Shown here in pieces: positions 48,379 through 60,042 of a DNA stretch of 64,000 nucleotides (the first letter of the stretch is position 1; each line of letters starts with the position of its first letter). Source of the DNA: Turnera subulata. Lineage: Eukaryota; Streptophyta; Magnoliopsida; Malpighiales; Passifloraceae. A model generated the notes under the pieces. It saw only the letters and a list, made by a program, of their open reading frames with translations, was not told where the DNA came from and did no database searches. The DNA lies in assembly GCA_028386065.3 (NCBI GenBank), contig JAKUCV010004295.1:1-64000 (forward strand), given 5' to 3'. The translations under genes were made by a program, and so were the position numbers.

Positions 48379-51223
48379 TGAAACGCCCCGACCCGTATTT
48401 ACCGTACACAGTAAACACATGCCGGAACTGTGACGACCCAACCAAAACAAGCCCAACATACAGTGTATACAACAGAAACCCGGGATCAACTGCCCAAAAT
48501 AAAAAACATCAATAATAACTCAACCGGCCCAATGGCCCAATAATATCAATAAACTGCACAGCGGAAGACTCTATGCACATACAGCGAGGTATGGATCCGG
48601 AGTCAGGTGGAGAAGAAAGCAACAGCCAACGTACATCGTACCTGAACTACGAAGCAACCAAACCTACGGGATGAAACCCCACAGGCGAGGGGTGAGTCCA
48701 AAGTGCTCACCGACGAAGGATAAACAGTGATATATATCAACCGTAATACTTTCGAAGTAAACACAAACAACACAACGGAAGAATCCAACACTACATCACA
48801 ATAGAAGAATCTTACTAAAACATAACTGAGCCAAGAACAAAAGAATGCTTTTTATTATTATTACCAATTTTATCCTCCGGGCCCCGTCACTGGACAAGCT
48901 AGGGTCGTACCTGGTTATTAACTAATTCCGGATGCCAGGCCAAACCACAATCCGGGATCAACATCCCAATATCAACATCCCAATATCAATAAATCCGGGA
49001 TCAACATCCCAATATCACATATCCGGGATCAACATCCCAATAACAACATCATCCGGGATCAACATCCCCAACAACCAACCAAACCGGCCATGACATCACA
49101 GAACTAGTCTCTAACCATCTAGTCGTACCACTACTTTCCACGTGACAATTATATTCCATTACTCTATTCTTAATTATCCAACTTTCCATTATTCCAGATT
49201 ATTCCTCAGACCAAATCATCAACAGACTCATAACGTCAATTAATCACAGCCAACAGTTCAACATTATACAACACAATATCCACAGGTCTAATCACAATCC
49301 AATCCACAGCATCAACAATTTCCACAGCAATCAAATAACAGTCGAAAATCAATTCAGCAGTTCAATCAAATAACAAATCATATACAGTACTACGGGCACA
49401 TATCAAGGGTTATCCATCCTCACCTTAGCCGATTATCAGTTATGAAATTGTCCAACAGACTCCAAGTCTGGCTCCTCAGGTATCTGCTCGTTATCAACTC
49501 CTATATCAAACAAATAATATGAACACATAAGTGATATGCAAATGTCATGCTACTACTGTATACCGAAAAAAAACAAATCATATACAGTACTACGGGCACA
49601 TATCAAGGGTTATCCATCCTCACCTTAGCCGATTATCAGTTATGAAATTGTCCAACAGACTCCAAGTCTGGCTCCTCAGGTATCTGCTCGTTATCAACTC
49701 CTATATCAAACAAATAATATGAACACATAAGTGATATGCAAATGTCATGCTACTACTGTATACCGAAAAATAAATACTGACTCGTCTCGGTTACTTCCCC
49801 GGGTTACTTCTCCATTATCATCATCATTCACCATTTATTTCTAGGTGTCTAAAATAATACTATACTTATACCTATGCCTATACCTATACCCGAATATCAT
49901 CCCGGTATTTTACTACCTTGATAATATTCTTTCCATATATTTCCTATAAGTATGTACTTTCCAAAATTACTATTATTATATATATTATTTTTTTCCATAA
50001 TTATCTCCTCCAATTAATTACTCTACCATTATTTATCTCATTTATTTTTTTTTTTGTCCAGGACACAAATTATTTTAATTTCCAAAATTATGTATCTCTT
50101 CTTTTTTTTTATTTCCAGAATATTTTTTTTTATATTAAATTTGGACTGGGCCCAAACAGTGCCAGATCAGGCCATGCACAGTACCAAGCCCAACAGTCCA
50201 TAACCTTAACTCAGCTCAGCCCAGGTTGGCATCCGGGTCAACCCGACCCAGTGCCATGACCCGGTGGCGTGTGGTGGTTAATCGGGTAGTTGGGGGTTGC
50301 CTTCAACCCGTCACTCACCTATGTGAGCTCGGCGGCGGCGTGACGATTGGCACGGAAAGGAGGCGAAGACGGCACAAGCACGAGGAGAAGAGACGTGAGG
50401 AGGAGGCACGACGGCTACTGGGCGGCGGCTGGCGGCGGATCGTTGTCAGCTGCAGTCGGTGACAAACCAGGAGGGGCGGCGAGGCAAACTCAGCGGCTCG
50501 TCGGGTGTGTTGTCGGGTAGAGGAGCGCGACGGAAGGGAAGGCTCTGGCAACGCGACCGCGCGCGAGAGAGGAGGAGGAGCAATGGTGGTGTTGGCTCGT
50601 GTGGTGGTTTCGAGCTGGTGGCTCAAGGTGGTGGTGGCGGCAGAAAGAAAAAAAAAGGAAGAGGGGAAACGGCAGCGTTTCTGGGTGGTGTATGTGTTGT
50701 TTTTTTTTCTTTTGCAGGTTGAGTTTGCAGGTGGTGATGGTTTCTGGCCGATGGTTTGCAGGTGAAGTTTGGTTGCAGAGGTGATGTTGAACACTGAGTT
50801 CAGTTTTTTTTGGTAGGCAGAAAAAGAGTCAAGGCATGCAGTGCAGGACAAGAGCTAGTCACGAGCAAGCTACTAGTTGTTTACATGCTCACAATGAATG
50901 GCGGCTGCAGCCTCCACACTGTGCAGCATGTGAGGCGCGTTCTGTCCGGACCAGAAAATAACTAATGTACCCCCTTGACTTTATTTCTGGCCCGATAACT
51001 CGGGGTTAATCCAGACTTTTCTGAAGATTCCTGGACCCGAAAAATTCCAACTTAGTCCGGAAAATCCGCAAAAAAATCCCGAGCATGGGACAGGGCTCGG
51101 TTTCGGAATTCGATGCACGAATTACCAAAAATTAATTACCCAAGATTAATTTTAATGGTAAATAACTATAAAATAAATTATTACGGTACCGGTAAAAACG
51201 TAAAAATTACCCAGGCTGTTACA
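48379..51223 (-). repeat. 3' LTR of the full-length element (LTR 7, 2,845 bp)
   Basis: It starts TGAAACGCCCCG and ends GCTGTTACA. It differs from LTR 8 by a 200-bp tandem duplication (49372-49571 and 49572-49771), an extra stretch of about 65-70 bp near 50405-50470 and scattered substitutions. The subrepeats (ATCCGGGATCAACATCCC) lie at 48950-49075. Confidence 0.92.
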
Positions 51224-51262
51224 GCCTACCCACCTTAAAAGAATTTCGTCCCCGAAATTCAC
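51224..51262 (-). other. Polypurine tract of the full-length element
   Basis: Minus strand: GGGGACGAAATTC then TTTTAAGGTGGGTAGGC next to the LTR TGTAACA. It overlaps the end of the pol frame, so there is almost no 3' untranslated spacer. Confidence 0.7.
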
Positions 51263-51585
51263 TCCGGTGCTGTAAACAGGTGCGGATACTGTGAACGCAT
51301 GTGCTCCTCAACTTCCCACGTAGACTTGTTCGCAGAGTGCTTGCTCCACTTAACCTTCACCATAGGAATGACTCGATTCCTCAACTGTCTGACCTCTCGG
51401 GCAAGGATCTGCTCCGACAATTCTGTATACGTAAGATCCTCTGCGACCTCAACATCTGCTGTAGTAACCACAAGACTCGGATCAGATCTATACCTCCTCA
51501 ATATGGAAACATGAAACACATCATGAATTCGGGACAACTCCTCTGGTAAAGTTATTCTGTACGCCAAGGGTCCAACCCTTTCCAC
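51259..51585 (-). pseudogene. Integrase C-terminus with chromodomain-like end
   Basis: 108 open codons. VGPLAYRITLPEEL and RIHDVFHVSILRRY form the conserved integrase C-terminal GPY/F-type segment. The end (ILAREVRQLRNRVIPMVKVKW ... TWEVEEHMRSQYP) is the chromodomain-like module of plant chromoviruses, thought to guide integration to particular chromatin. It is out of frame with the upstream integrase core, so it is detached in this copy. Confidence 0.85.
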
Positions 51586-51869
51586 GATCTCATATGGTCC
51601 GATGTACCTCGGACTCCGCTTCCCTTTTTTCCCGAATCAGATAACACCCTTCCATGGTGCAACTCGGAGGAAAACTCTTTCTCCCACTTGGTACTGCATC
51701 TCAATGCTTATCAGCATAACTCTTCTGTCGGTCCTGTGCTGCTCTCATACTCTGCTTAACTACTTGAATCTTGTCAACTATCTGCTTAACCAAATCTGGA
51801 CCCACAATCAAACGGAGACCTTCTTCATCCCAACATACTGGACTTCGACATTTCTGTCCGTAAAGAGCT

Positions 51870-52859
51870 TCAGCTGGAATGAAAACTGTTGTTGTAGGTG
51901 ATCTCTGCTAAAGACAAATACTGATCCCAACTCCCACTAAAATTAAGAGCACAAGCCCTTAACATGTCCTCTAGCGTCTGAATAGTCCTCTCTGACTGTC
52001 TGTCGGTCTGAGGATGAAATGCAGTACTGAAACTCAGCTTCGTCCCCAAGGCTGCTTGGAGACTCTTCCAAAACCGTGATGTGAATCTCGGATCCCTGTC
52101 TGAGACTATGGACTTAGGAATCCCATGTAGTCTCACAATCTCTGCAACATACTGTTTTGCCAACTTATCCAGAGTATCTGTCTGTCGGATGGGGAGAAAA
52201 TGAGCTGATTTTGTAAGTCGATCAATGATAACCCAGATGGCATCATGCTGTCTCCGGGTCAACGGTAATCCAACCACAAAATCCATAGTGATCATCTCCC
52301 ACTTCCACTCTGGCACTGACAACGATCTCACCTTCCCTGCTGGAGCCTGATGCTCGGCTTTCACTTGCTGACAAGTGATACACTTAGCCACATACTCGGC
52401 TACATCCTTCTTCATACGTGGCCACCAGAAATGACTCCTCAAATTCTGGTACATCTTGGTGCTCCCGGGATGCATAGCATACGGCGTCATATGTCCTTCT
52501 TCCAAAATCTGACTGCGTAGGTCACCAACACTGGGTACACATAAGCGTTTCCTCAGCATCAATGCACTATCCTCAGCTATGGGAAACTTGTCTTCTTTCC
52601 CACTACGGATTGCTTCCTTCAGCTTGATCAAGTCGGGATCTCCATCTTGTAGTTCCACAATCCAGCCTCTCACATTAGACTTGACTTCAATATGGGTCAA
52701 CAAAGCTCCTGTCTCATCAACTGACAAATCAACTCCCATCTTCCTTAACTCGATGAGTGAGGACATCGAGTAGGTCGTGGAAGCATCTTTTGGTTGTCTC
52801 CGGCTCAAAGTATCTGCTACAACATTAGCTTTTCCAGAGTGATACTTAATAGTAATCAT
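51870..52859 (-). pseudogene. Integrase core
   Basis: 329 open codons. The N-terminus keeps the RNase H exit (YHSGKANVVADTLSR). Then come a zinc-binding HHCC region (HPGSTKMYQNL ... CITCQQVK) and the DDE core: MDFVVGLP (first Asp), IVSDRDPRF (second Asp), SERTIQTLEDMLRA (Glu). All three catalytic acids are present. A frameshift near 52862 separates it from RT/RNase H, and a stop at 51870 cuts it before the C-terminal domain. Confidence 0.9.
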
Positions 52860-52878
52860 TCAGCAACTCAACCCAACG

Positions 52879-54030
52879 TCATTGTCGCAGGTTAAGTTCC
52901 TTCTGAGTCATGATGTACTTGAGACACTTATGATCCGTAAAGATCCGGCATCTCTCTCCAAACAGATAATGTCGCCAAATCTTCAAAGCAAGGATCACTA
53001 CGGCCATCTCCAGATCATGTGTCGGGTAGTTCTTCTCATGTGGCCTCAACTGTCTCGAAGCATAGGCAATCATTCGGCCTTCTTGCATCAGAACTGCTCC
53101 CAAACCAAGACCTGAAGCATCACAAAACAACACGTACTCCACCCTTGGCTTAGGTACTGTCAAGACTGGTGCTGATGTCAACTTCTTCTTCAGTTCCTCA
53201 AAACTCTTCTGGCAGGCATCACTCCATACAAAGGCTTGATCTTTCCTCAATAGCTTGGTCATGGGACTGGCTATCAAGGAAAAGCCCTCGATGAATCTCC
53301 GGTAATATCCTGCAAGGCCAAGAAAACTTCTGACTTCGGGTACCATCTTGGGCGGCTCCCACTCTAGAACAGCTTTCACTTTAGCAGGGCCAACCTTAAT
53401 CCCATCTCCGGATACAACATGTCCAAGGAATGCAACTTCCTCAAGCCAGACCTCGCACTTGCTGAACTTAGCATACAACTCCTTCTCTCGCAGCCTCTGT
53501 AGTACTACCCTCAGCTGCTCCTCATGTTCTTCTCTGCTCTTGGAGTATATCAGAATGTCATCGATGAAGACTACCACAAACTTGTCCAAGAACTCGTTCA
53601 GGACCAAGTGCATCAAGCACATGAAAACTGCAGGTGCATTGGTCAAACCAAAAGGAACCACTGTGAACTCAAAATGTCCATACCGAGTACGGAAGGCCGT
53701 CTTCGGTATGTCCTTCTCTGCAATCTTGACCTGATGGTAGCCAGATCGAAAATCTATCTTGAAAAATACAGTAGCTCCCTATAGCTGATCAAAAAGGTCA
53801 TCAATCTGGGGAAGCGGGTACTTGTTCTTCACTGTCACTTTATTCAGCTGTCGGTAGTCTACACACATCCGCAAACTGCCATTTTTCTTCTTCACAAAGA
53901 GGACTGGTGATCCCCAAGGTGATGTACTAGGTCTGATGAAACCCTTCTCAAGCAACTCGTCTAACTGCTTCTTCAACTCCTCGAGTTTTGTCGGTGCCAT
54001 CCGATATGGTGCCATTGAGATAGGTGTCAC
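52879..54030 (-). pseudogene. Reverse transcriptase and RNase H
   Basis: RT begins [20 protein letters not shown] with [20 protein letters not shown], continues through [21 protein letters not shown] to the catalytic FIDDILIYS (Asp pair near 53560). RNase H follows ([33 protein letters not shown]). Only one stop (TAG at 53781-53779, replacing a Gln codon in DQLQG) interrupts RT, and a second stop ends the frame at 52881 where Arg is expected. The copy is therefore lightly damaged in this part. Confidence 0.92.
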
Positions 54031-54689
54031 TCCTGCATCAAATCGATGGTGTACTCAACTTCCCTGTCAGGTGGCAATCCTGGCAGATCCTTTGGAAACA
54101 CATTTGGAAACTCCCTCACAACTATGATGTCCCCCAAAACCGAAGTCTGAACTTCTTCTCCCTTGACATAGGTCAACAAAGCATGTGGATCCAACGGCTT
54201 CATCCCAATATCCTGATTAGCAGAGATACTACATGTAGTAGCAGCTTTCCCAATACCTGTCAACAAAACCTTATGTCCACCATCGGAAGTCAACAGCACT
54301 TCCTTGGTTCGACAGTTCACCATAGCACTGTACTTGGACAACCAATCCATCCCCAAGATGATATCAAAACCTCCCATGTTCATCACAATCAACCGTGCAA
54401 GGAAAACCTCGCTATTGTACGAAAGCGAAATGTCTCTGCACACATGGGTTAACCTGACCACTATACCCGCAGGTAACCTAACCCTCATCGGACAAGCTAA
54501 ACTTTCTCCCGTACAGTTATGTAGTATTGCAAAGCTTTGCGCAATAAACGAATGCGTAGCACCAGGATCAATCAAAGTATATGCAGTACTACCAAAGACT
54601 GTAAAAGTACCTGCTATGACATCGGCATTCTCCGGATCCTCATCAGCAGTGATCACAAATGCTCTCGGCACTGCTGTACTCTGATTCAT
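54027..54689 (-). pseudogene. Aspartic protease region
   Basis: 220 open codons. The active-site segment reads LIDPGATHSFI, with Asp41 followed by Pro where plant gypsy proteases normally have Ser, so activity is doubtful. GMDWLSKYSA and the link to RT ([20 protein letters not shown]) are conserved. A frameshift at about 54030 separates it from RT. Confidence 0.88.
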
Positions 54690-54699
54690 GGCTGACTGG

Positions 54700-55862
54700 G
54701 TCCTAGCAGGAACAGCTCCACGTCCTCGGCCTCAGCCAACTCCAGAACCACTAGGTACACTAGAAACTGAAGCTTGCACTGTCTGAACAGGTGCTGAACC
54801 TCCAAATCTTGCCAACTTGGGACAAGCATATCGGTAGTGCCCAGCTTTGTTACACTCATAGCTCCTCACCTGAGACAGAGGAAGTCTCGGGCGAGCATTC
54901 CAAGATGAAGTCCCTCCAGACTGAGTCCAAGAACTGCCTCGGTTGTTGTAGTTGTTATTCCATCCACGTCCCTGACTTCCTGGTATGAACCAGCTCTGTC
55001 CATATCTTGACCGGTTCGCTGGTGTCTGGAACCTCTTGTTCTATCCCCAGAACTCTGTGCAGCATGCCTCTTACGGATCTCCTGCTGCTCTCTCTCTCGT
55101 TGCCCAGCCAAATAATCTCGGCTCTCAGGGCATCTGTCAACATGTCCTGGTAAGTCTCATAGACCTTGCACCCTATAACTGTCTGGATGCCAGATCAAAG
55201 ACCATCCCAGAAATGTTTACATCTGGCCTCCGGAGTAGCTACAAACTCACTGGCATAGATGGACAAGCTGTTGATCTCATAATCATTGATCGTCTGATCT
55301 GGTCCATGTTGCAGTCCTAGAAACTCTCGTCTCAGCTGATCCTGGTATGCCTCAGAAACAAACTTCCTTCGAAACATCTCCATGAACTGGTTCCATGGCA
55401 TAGTGATAGGTGTCGGCATGTCCCTGGTAGTAGACTCCCACCAATCAACAGCATCTCCTCGGAACATGGCAGCGGCATATCTGGCCCACTTGTCATTCCT
55501 GCATGTCAGCTTCAGCATAACCCTATTCATCTGTCTAAGCCATCGATCAGCATCCTGTGGTGTAGTGACACCGGTGAAGATCTCTGCCCCAAGCTTCTCC
55601 AGCTTCATATACACTGGATCCTCAACTGGTCCCTGGTTTCCTATTCCCGGGCTCCCATAGCATCGATACGTGCATCCCTGGCTTCTTGCCTCCGCAAAAT
55701 CTGAGTTACCACATTCAGCATCTGCATAGGGTCTCCCAATGGAATATTCGGAAGGTGTTCCGGACCTCCCGCAACTTGCTGCAGTAGATCCACCGATACC
55801 TGATCATCATCTAAGTGACCTCCAGCATGCTGATTCCCTCCAACCGGATCCATTCGTACCAA
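54700..55862 (-). pseudogene. gag (capsid-like and zinc knuckle), frameshifted
   Basis: It starts MDPVGGNQHAGG at 55853, nine bases inside a longer open frame. The retrotransposon gag domain is at 55614-55195 (DADRWLRQMNRVMLKLTC, DAVDWWESTT, WNQFMEMFRRKFV, GPDQTINDYE). A basic linker follows, then a CCHC knuckle near 54862-54826 reading SYECNKAGHYRYACP; the first Cys is Ser. At least three frame breaks (near 55640, 55195 and 55110) make it nonfunctional. This is the only gag of substance among the family members in the window. Confidence 0.85.
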
Positions 55863-55959
55863 TATGAGAATGTATATGTATGCATGTCATATCATGTCGT
55901 GACAAATCTTATGCACAAACAAACAATCATGCAATCACAGTTATGTCCTTAATGACCTA

Positions 55960-55980
55960 CTGCCTGCTCCGCTACCAAAA
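55960..55980 (-). other. Primer binding site, variant
   Basis: Minus strand TTTTGGTAGCGGAGCAGGCA next to the 5' LTR. It has two changes from the initiator-Met primer site, shared with the two other family members. Confidence 0.75.
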
Positions 55981-58561
55981 TAAAACGCCCCGACCTGTAT
56001 TTACCGTACACAGTAAACACGTGCCGGAACTGTGACGACCCGACCAAAACAAGCCCAACAAACAGTGTATACAACAGAAACCCGGGCTCAATAGCCCAAA
56101 ATAAAAACATCAATAATAACTCAACCGGCCAAATGGCCCAATAATATCAATAAACTGCACAACGGAAGACTCTATGCACATGCAGCGAGGTATGGATCCG
56201 GAGTCAGGTGGAGAAAAAAGCAGCAACCAACGTACATCGTACCTGAACTACGAAGCAACCAAACCTACGGGATGAAACCCCACAGGCGAGGGGTGAGTTT
56301 GAAGTGCTCACCGACGAAGGATAAACAGTGATATATATCAACCGTAATACTTTCGAAGTAAACACAAACAACACAACGGAAGAATCCAACACTACATCAC
56401 AATAGAAGAATCTTACTAAAACATAACTGAGCCAAGAACAAAAGAATGCTTTTTATTATTATTACCAATTTTATCCTCCGGGCCCCGTCACTGGACAAGC
56501 TAGGGTCGTACCTGGTTATTAACTAATTCCGGATGCCAGGCCAAACCACAATCCGGGATCAACATCCCAATATCAACAATCCGGGATCAACATCTCAATA
56601 TCAACAAATCCGGGATCAACATCCCAATATCACATATCCGGGATCAACATCCCAATAACAACATCATCCGGGATCAACATCCCCAACAACCAACCAAACC
56701 GGCCATGACATCACAGAACTAGTCTCTAACCATCTAGTCGTGCCACTACTTTCCACGTGACAATTATATTCCATTACTCTATTCTTAATTATCCAACTTT
56801 CCATTATTCCAGATTATTCCTCAGACCAAATCATCAACAGACTCATAACGTCAATTAATCACAGCCAACAGTTCAACATTATACAACACAATATCCACAG
56901 GTCTAATCACAATCCAATCCACAGCATCAACAATTTCCACAGCAATCAAATAACAGTCGAAAATCAATTCAGCAGTTCAATCAAACAACAAATCATACAC
57001 AGTACTACGGGCACATATCAAGGGTTATCCATCCTCACCTTAGCCGATTATCAGTTATGAAATTGTCCAACAGACTCCAAGTCTGGCTCCTCAGGTATCT
57101 GCTCGTTATCAACTCCTATATCAAACAAATAATATGCACACATAAGTGATATGCAAATGTCATGCTACTACTGTATACCGAAAAATAAATATTGACTCGT
57201 CTCGGTTACTTCCCCGGGTTACTTCTCCATTATCATCATCATTCACCATTTATTTCTAGGTGTCTAAAATAATACTATACTTATACCTATGCCTATACCT
57301 ATACCCGGATATCATCCCGGTATTTTACTACCTTGATAATATTCTTTCCATATATTTCCTATAAGTATGTACTTTCCAAAATTACTATTATTATATATAT
57401 TATTTTTTCCCATAATTATCTCCTCCAATTAATTACTCTACCATTATTTATCTCATTTTTTTTCCAGGACACAAATTATTTTAATTTCCAAAATTATGTA
57501 TCTCTTCTTTTTTTTTTTCCAGAATATTTCTTTTTTTTATTAAATTCGAACTGGGCCCAAACAGTGCCAGATCAGGCCATGCACAGTGCAAGGCCCAGTA
57601 GTCCTTAACCTTAACTCAGCTCAGCCCAAGTTGGCATCCGGGTCAACCCGACCCAGTGCCATGACCCGGTGGCGTGAGGTGGTTAATCGGGTAGGAGGGG
57701 GTTGCCTTCAACCCGTCACTCACCTATGTGAGCTCGGCGACGGCGTGACGGTCGTCACGGAAAGGAGGCGAAGGCGACACGAGCACGAGGAGAAGAGACG
57801 TGAGGAGGAGGCACGGCGAGGCAAACTCGGCGGCTCGTCGGGTGTGTTGTCGGGTAGAGGAGCGCGACGGAAGGGAAGGCTCTGGCGCCGCGACCTCGCA
57901 CGAGAGAGGAGGAGGAGCAATGGTGTTGTTGGCTCGTGTGGTGGTGACGAGCTGGTGGCTCAAGGTGGTGGTGGCGGCAGAAAGAAAAAAAGAAAAGAAG
58001 AAGGGAAGAGGGGAAACGACAGCGTTTCTGGGTGGTGTATGTGTTGTTTGTTTTTTTTTTCTTTTGCAGGTGGTGATGGTTTCTGGCCGATGGTTTGCAG
58101 GTGAAGTTTGGTTGCAGAGGTGATGTTGAACACTGAGTTCAGTTTTTTTTGGCAGGCAGCAAAAGAATCAAGGCATACAGTGCAGGACAAGAGCTAGTCA
58201 CGGGCAAGCTACTGGTTGTTCACATGCTCACAGTGAATGGCGGCTGCAGCCTCCACACTGTGCAGCATGTGAGGCGGGTTCTGTCCGGACCAGAAAATAA
58301 CTAATGTACCCCCTTGAAATTATTTCTGGCCCGATAACTCGGGTTAATCCAGACTTTTCTGAAGATTCCTGGACCCGAAAAATTCCAACTTGGTCCGGAA
58401 AATCCGTAGAAAAATCCCGAGCGTGGGACAGGGCTCGGTTTCGGAATCCGATGCACGAATTACCATAAATTAATTACCCAAGATTAATTTTAATAGTAAA
58501 TAACTGTAAAATAAATTATTACGGTACCGGTAAAAACGTAAAAATTACCTGGGCTGTTACA
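55981..58561 (-). repeat. 5' LTR of the full-length element (LTR 8, 2,581 bp)
   Basis: It starts TAAAACGCCCCG (the terminal TG is mutated to TA) and ends GGGCTGTTACA. The first 220 bp differ from LTR 7 at roughly a dozen positions; later regions are closer. The subrepeats lie at 56550-56690. Confidence 0.92.
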
Positions 58562-58566
58562 ATTAC

Positions 58567-59566
58567 TATTAAGAGAAAAGTGAAAAAAATTGATTTAAAA
58601 AATCTTTTGTAAAGACAAAAATTTATGATTAATTTTTTTAAAAAAAATTAAAAACTATTTTTGATAAATATAACACTTACGCAATTGATTAAAGTGTCAA
58701 AAAAGTTAATCAGTAAGATTTATACGTGAAAATTAAAGTAAAAAGATAAATAATATGTAATTAATATGAATTTTAAATAAAATAGTTATTTATATAAAAA
58801 TATAGTGAAAAATATATTGGTATAAAATTTTTATAGAGGTAGGTGAAGGTAGTAAATTAAAAATATTCATTCAAGTAAATAATTCAAAAAATAATTATTT
58901 TGTATAAATAATAGAAATATCAAAAAAGAAGATAATAGAATATTAACAACTGTGTAAAAAATTTCTATTGAAGGCGGTACACAAACTAAAAAATAAAAAT
59001 AAATATGATCAATATGTGTAGTGAAGAGGAGGAAGATAAAATAAAGGAAAATAATACCAATTTTAAAAGTAAACAATGTCTCATAAAAAATAGAATATTT
59101 ATCAAAATCACTATTTGGATGTAACTGACTATATAGTGTCGAATGCTAAGACAAATAATTTATACAGTTTGATAATTGAATAACATATTTTAATAATTAT
59201 TGAAAATTTTAATTATTTATTTTTTTTCAGTGCATTCAAAAGCTCATCAATTGTTAAGGCAAAGATTATATCTTCTTAATAAAGATAAATAAAGCAAATG
59301 AAAAAAACATATAGGAATGAAAAAAGAAGGAATTTTAATTTGTATTGGAGAAAAGGATGTACAAAATATTGTTACTACCTTAGAATACTTTACTATAATT
59401 ATTATTTACATAATATTTTATGATTTTTTTATTTAAACAATGTTATTATTTTCTTATTTCATTGATGAATGTTATTATTAACCATTAATATTTATATTAT
59501 TATTTTAATTAAAATTTGGAAAATAAAACTTTTCATATTTATAATTTTAAAAAAATAATACTATAT
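58567..59566. other. A-rich shell sequence, no gene
   Basis: Very AT-rich DNA between the full-length element and the Helitron 3' hairpin. Open frames are short and low in complexity. Confidence 0.5.
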
Positions 59567-59595
59567 CATGTGCATCGCACATGTACAAAACCTAA
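59567..59595 (+). other. Helitron 3' terminus (hairpin plus CTAA)
   Basis: CATGTGC-ATC-GCACATG forms a stem (59567-59583), followed by TACAAAACCTAA and a host T. It is the same arrangement as at 18788-18815. Confidence 0.7.
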
Positions 59596-59934
59596 TATCT
59601 CTTAAAAAAAATGATAAAACACCAAGAATAAACCTGTCCAAGAATGTTTATACCACGAGAAATTCTGTCCTAGTGACAATGTACTAGGAGGTTATTTGGT
59701 TGGTAGACAAATAAAAATGCTCCCCAAGTTCTCATATATTACAAAGGAGTCCTTCCACTCCTGGAGCGGCGCATTGCTAGGGATACAAGATATCCAAAAA
59801 GAGGGGAACTAAACTAGCTTTTTCATGTTTGTTTATTGCGTAGGCACGCGTCCGGTCTCCATTTTTGTTTTGCTGCTTGTGGAGTGTAGTGCTAATAGTC
59901 TAGTACCTACCTGGTACTACTACTTCCAAAACGA
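59596..59934. other. PRS4 upstream region
   Basis: About 340 bp between the Helitron end and the TATA box. No other gene seen. The repeat cluster therefore ends very close to the PRS4 promoter. Confidence 0.5.
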
Positions 59935-59940
59935 TATAAA
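59935..59940 (+). promoter_or_regulatory. TATA box of PRS4
   Basis: TATAAA in ACGATATAAAACAAC, 108 bp before the ATG. It predicts a transcription start near 59965-59970 and a leader of about 75 nt. Confidence 0.55.
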
Positions 59941-60042
59941 ACAACACAACAGATAGATAGAAGAGTGTGTCTGTGTTTTTTGGTTTTTGGTTTTGGGGTG
60001 TGGGTTTGTGTTTTGTTGTTTGGTAGAGAGCGACAGAGAGAG

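Larger units (their letters stand above)
48379..58561 (-). mobile_element. Full-length Ty3/gypsy chromovirus (Tekay/Del-like), defective
   Basis: 10,183 bp with a perfect ATTAC duplication (48374-48378 and 58562-58566). Minus-strand order: 5' LTR (58561-55981), primer site, gag, protease, RT, RNase H, integrase, chromodomain-like C-terminus, polypurine tract, 3' LTR (51223-48379). The pol order and C-terminal chromodomain place it among chromoviruses; Tekay/Del is the likeliest clade. Several stops and frameshifts make this copy inactive. Confidence 0.93.
18816..59595 (+). mobile_element. Helitron-like shell hosting the nested insertions
   Basis: This is inference. The left piece 18816-18900 starts with a Helitron-like ATATAAGCACGAACTCAC. 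The right piece ends with hairpin 59567-59583 and CTAA (59592-59595) followed by T, matching the end at 18788-18815. The sequences left after removing the insertions with target duplications (37697-39265, 48067-48373, 58567-59595) are all A-rich and of one texture. The MULE, the copia LTR and the full-length gypsy element all insert into this shell. Confidence 0.45.

Noticed and set aside
48950..49075. Regularly spaced short repeats resembling a CRISPR array
   Set aside because: Plant LTR subrepeats; units are degenerate and lack unique spacers of constant size.
59965..60042. In-frame upstream ATG extending PRS4 by 26 residues
   Set aside because: The predicted transcription start from the TATA box lies at about the same place, and the extension is a hydrophobic GT-rich translation unlike the family N-terminus.
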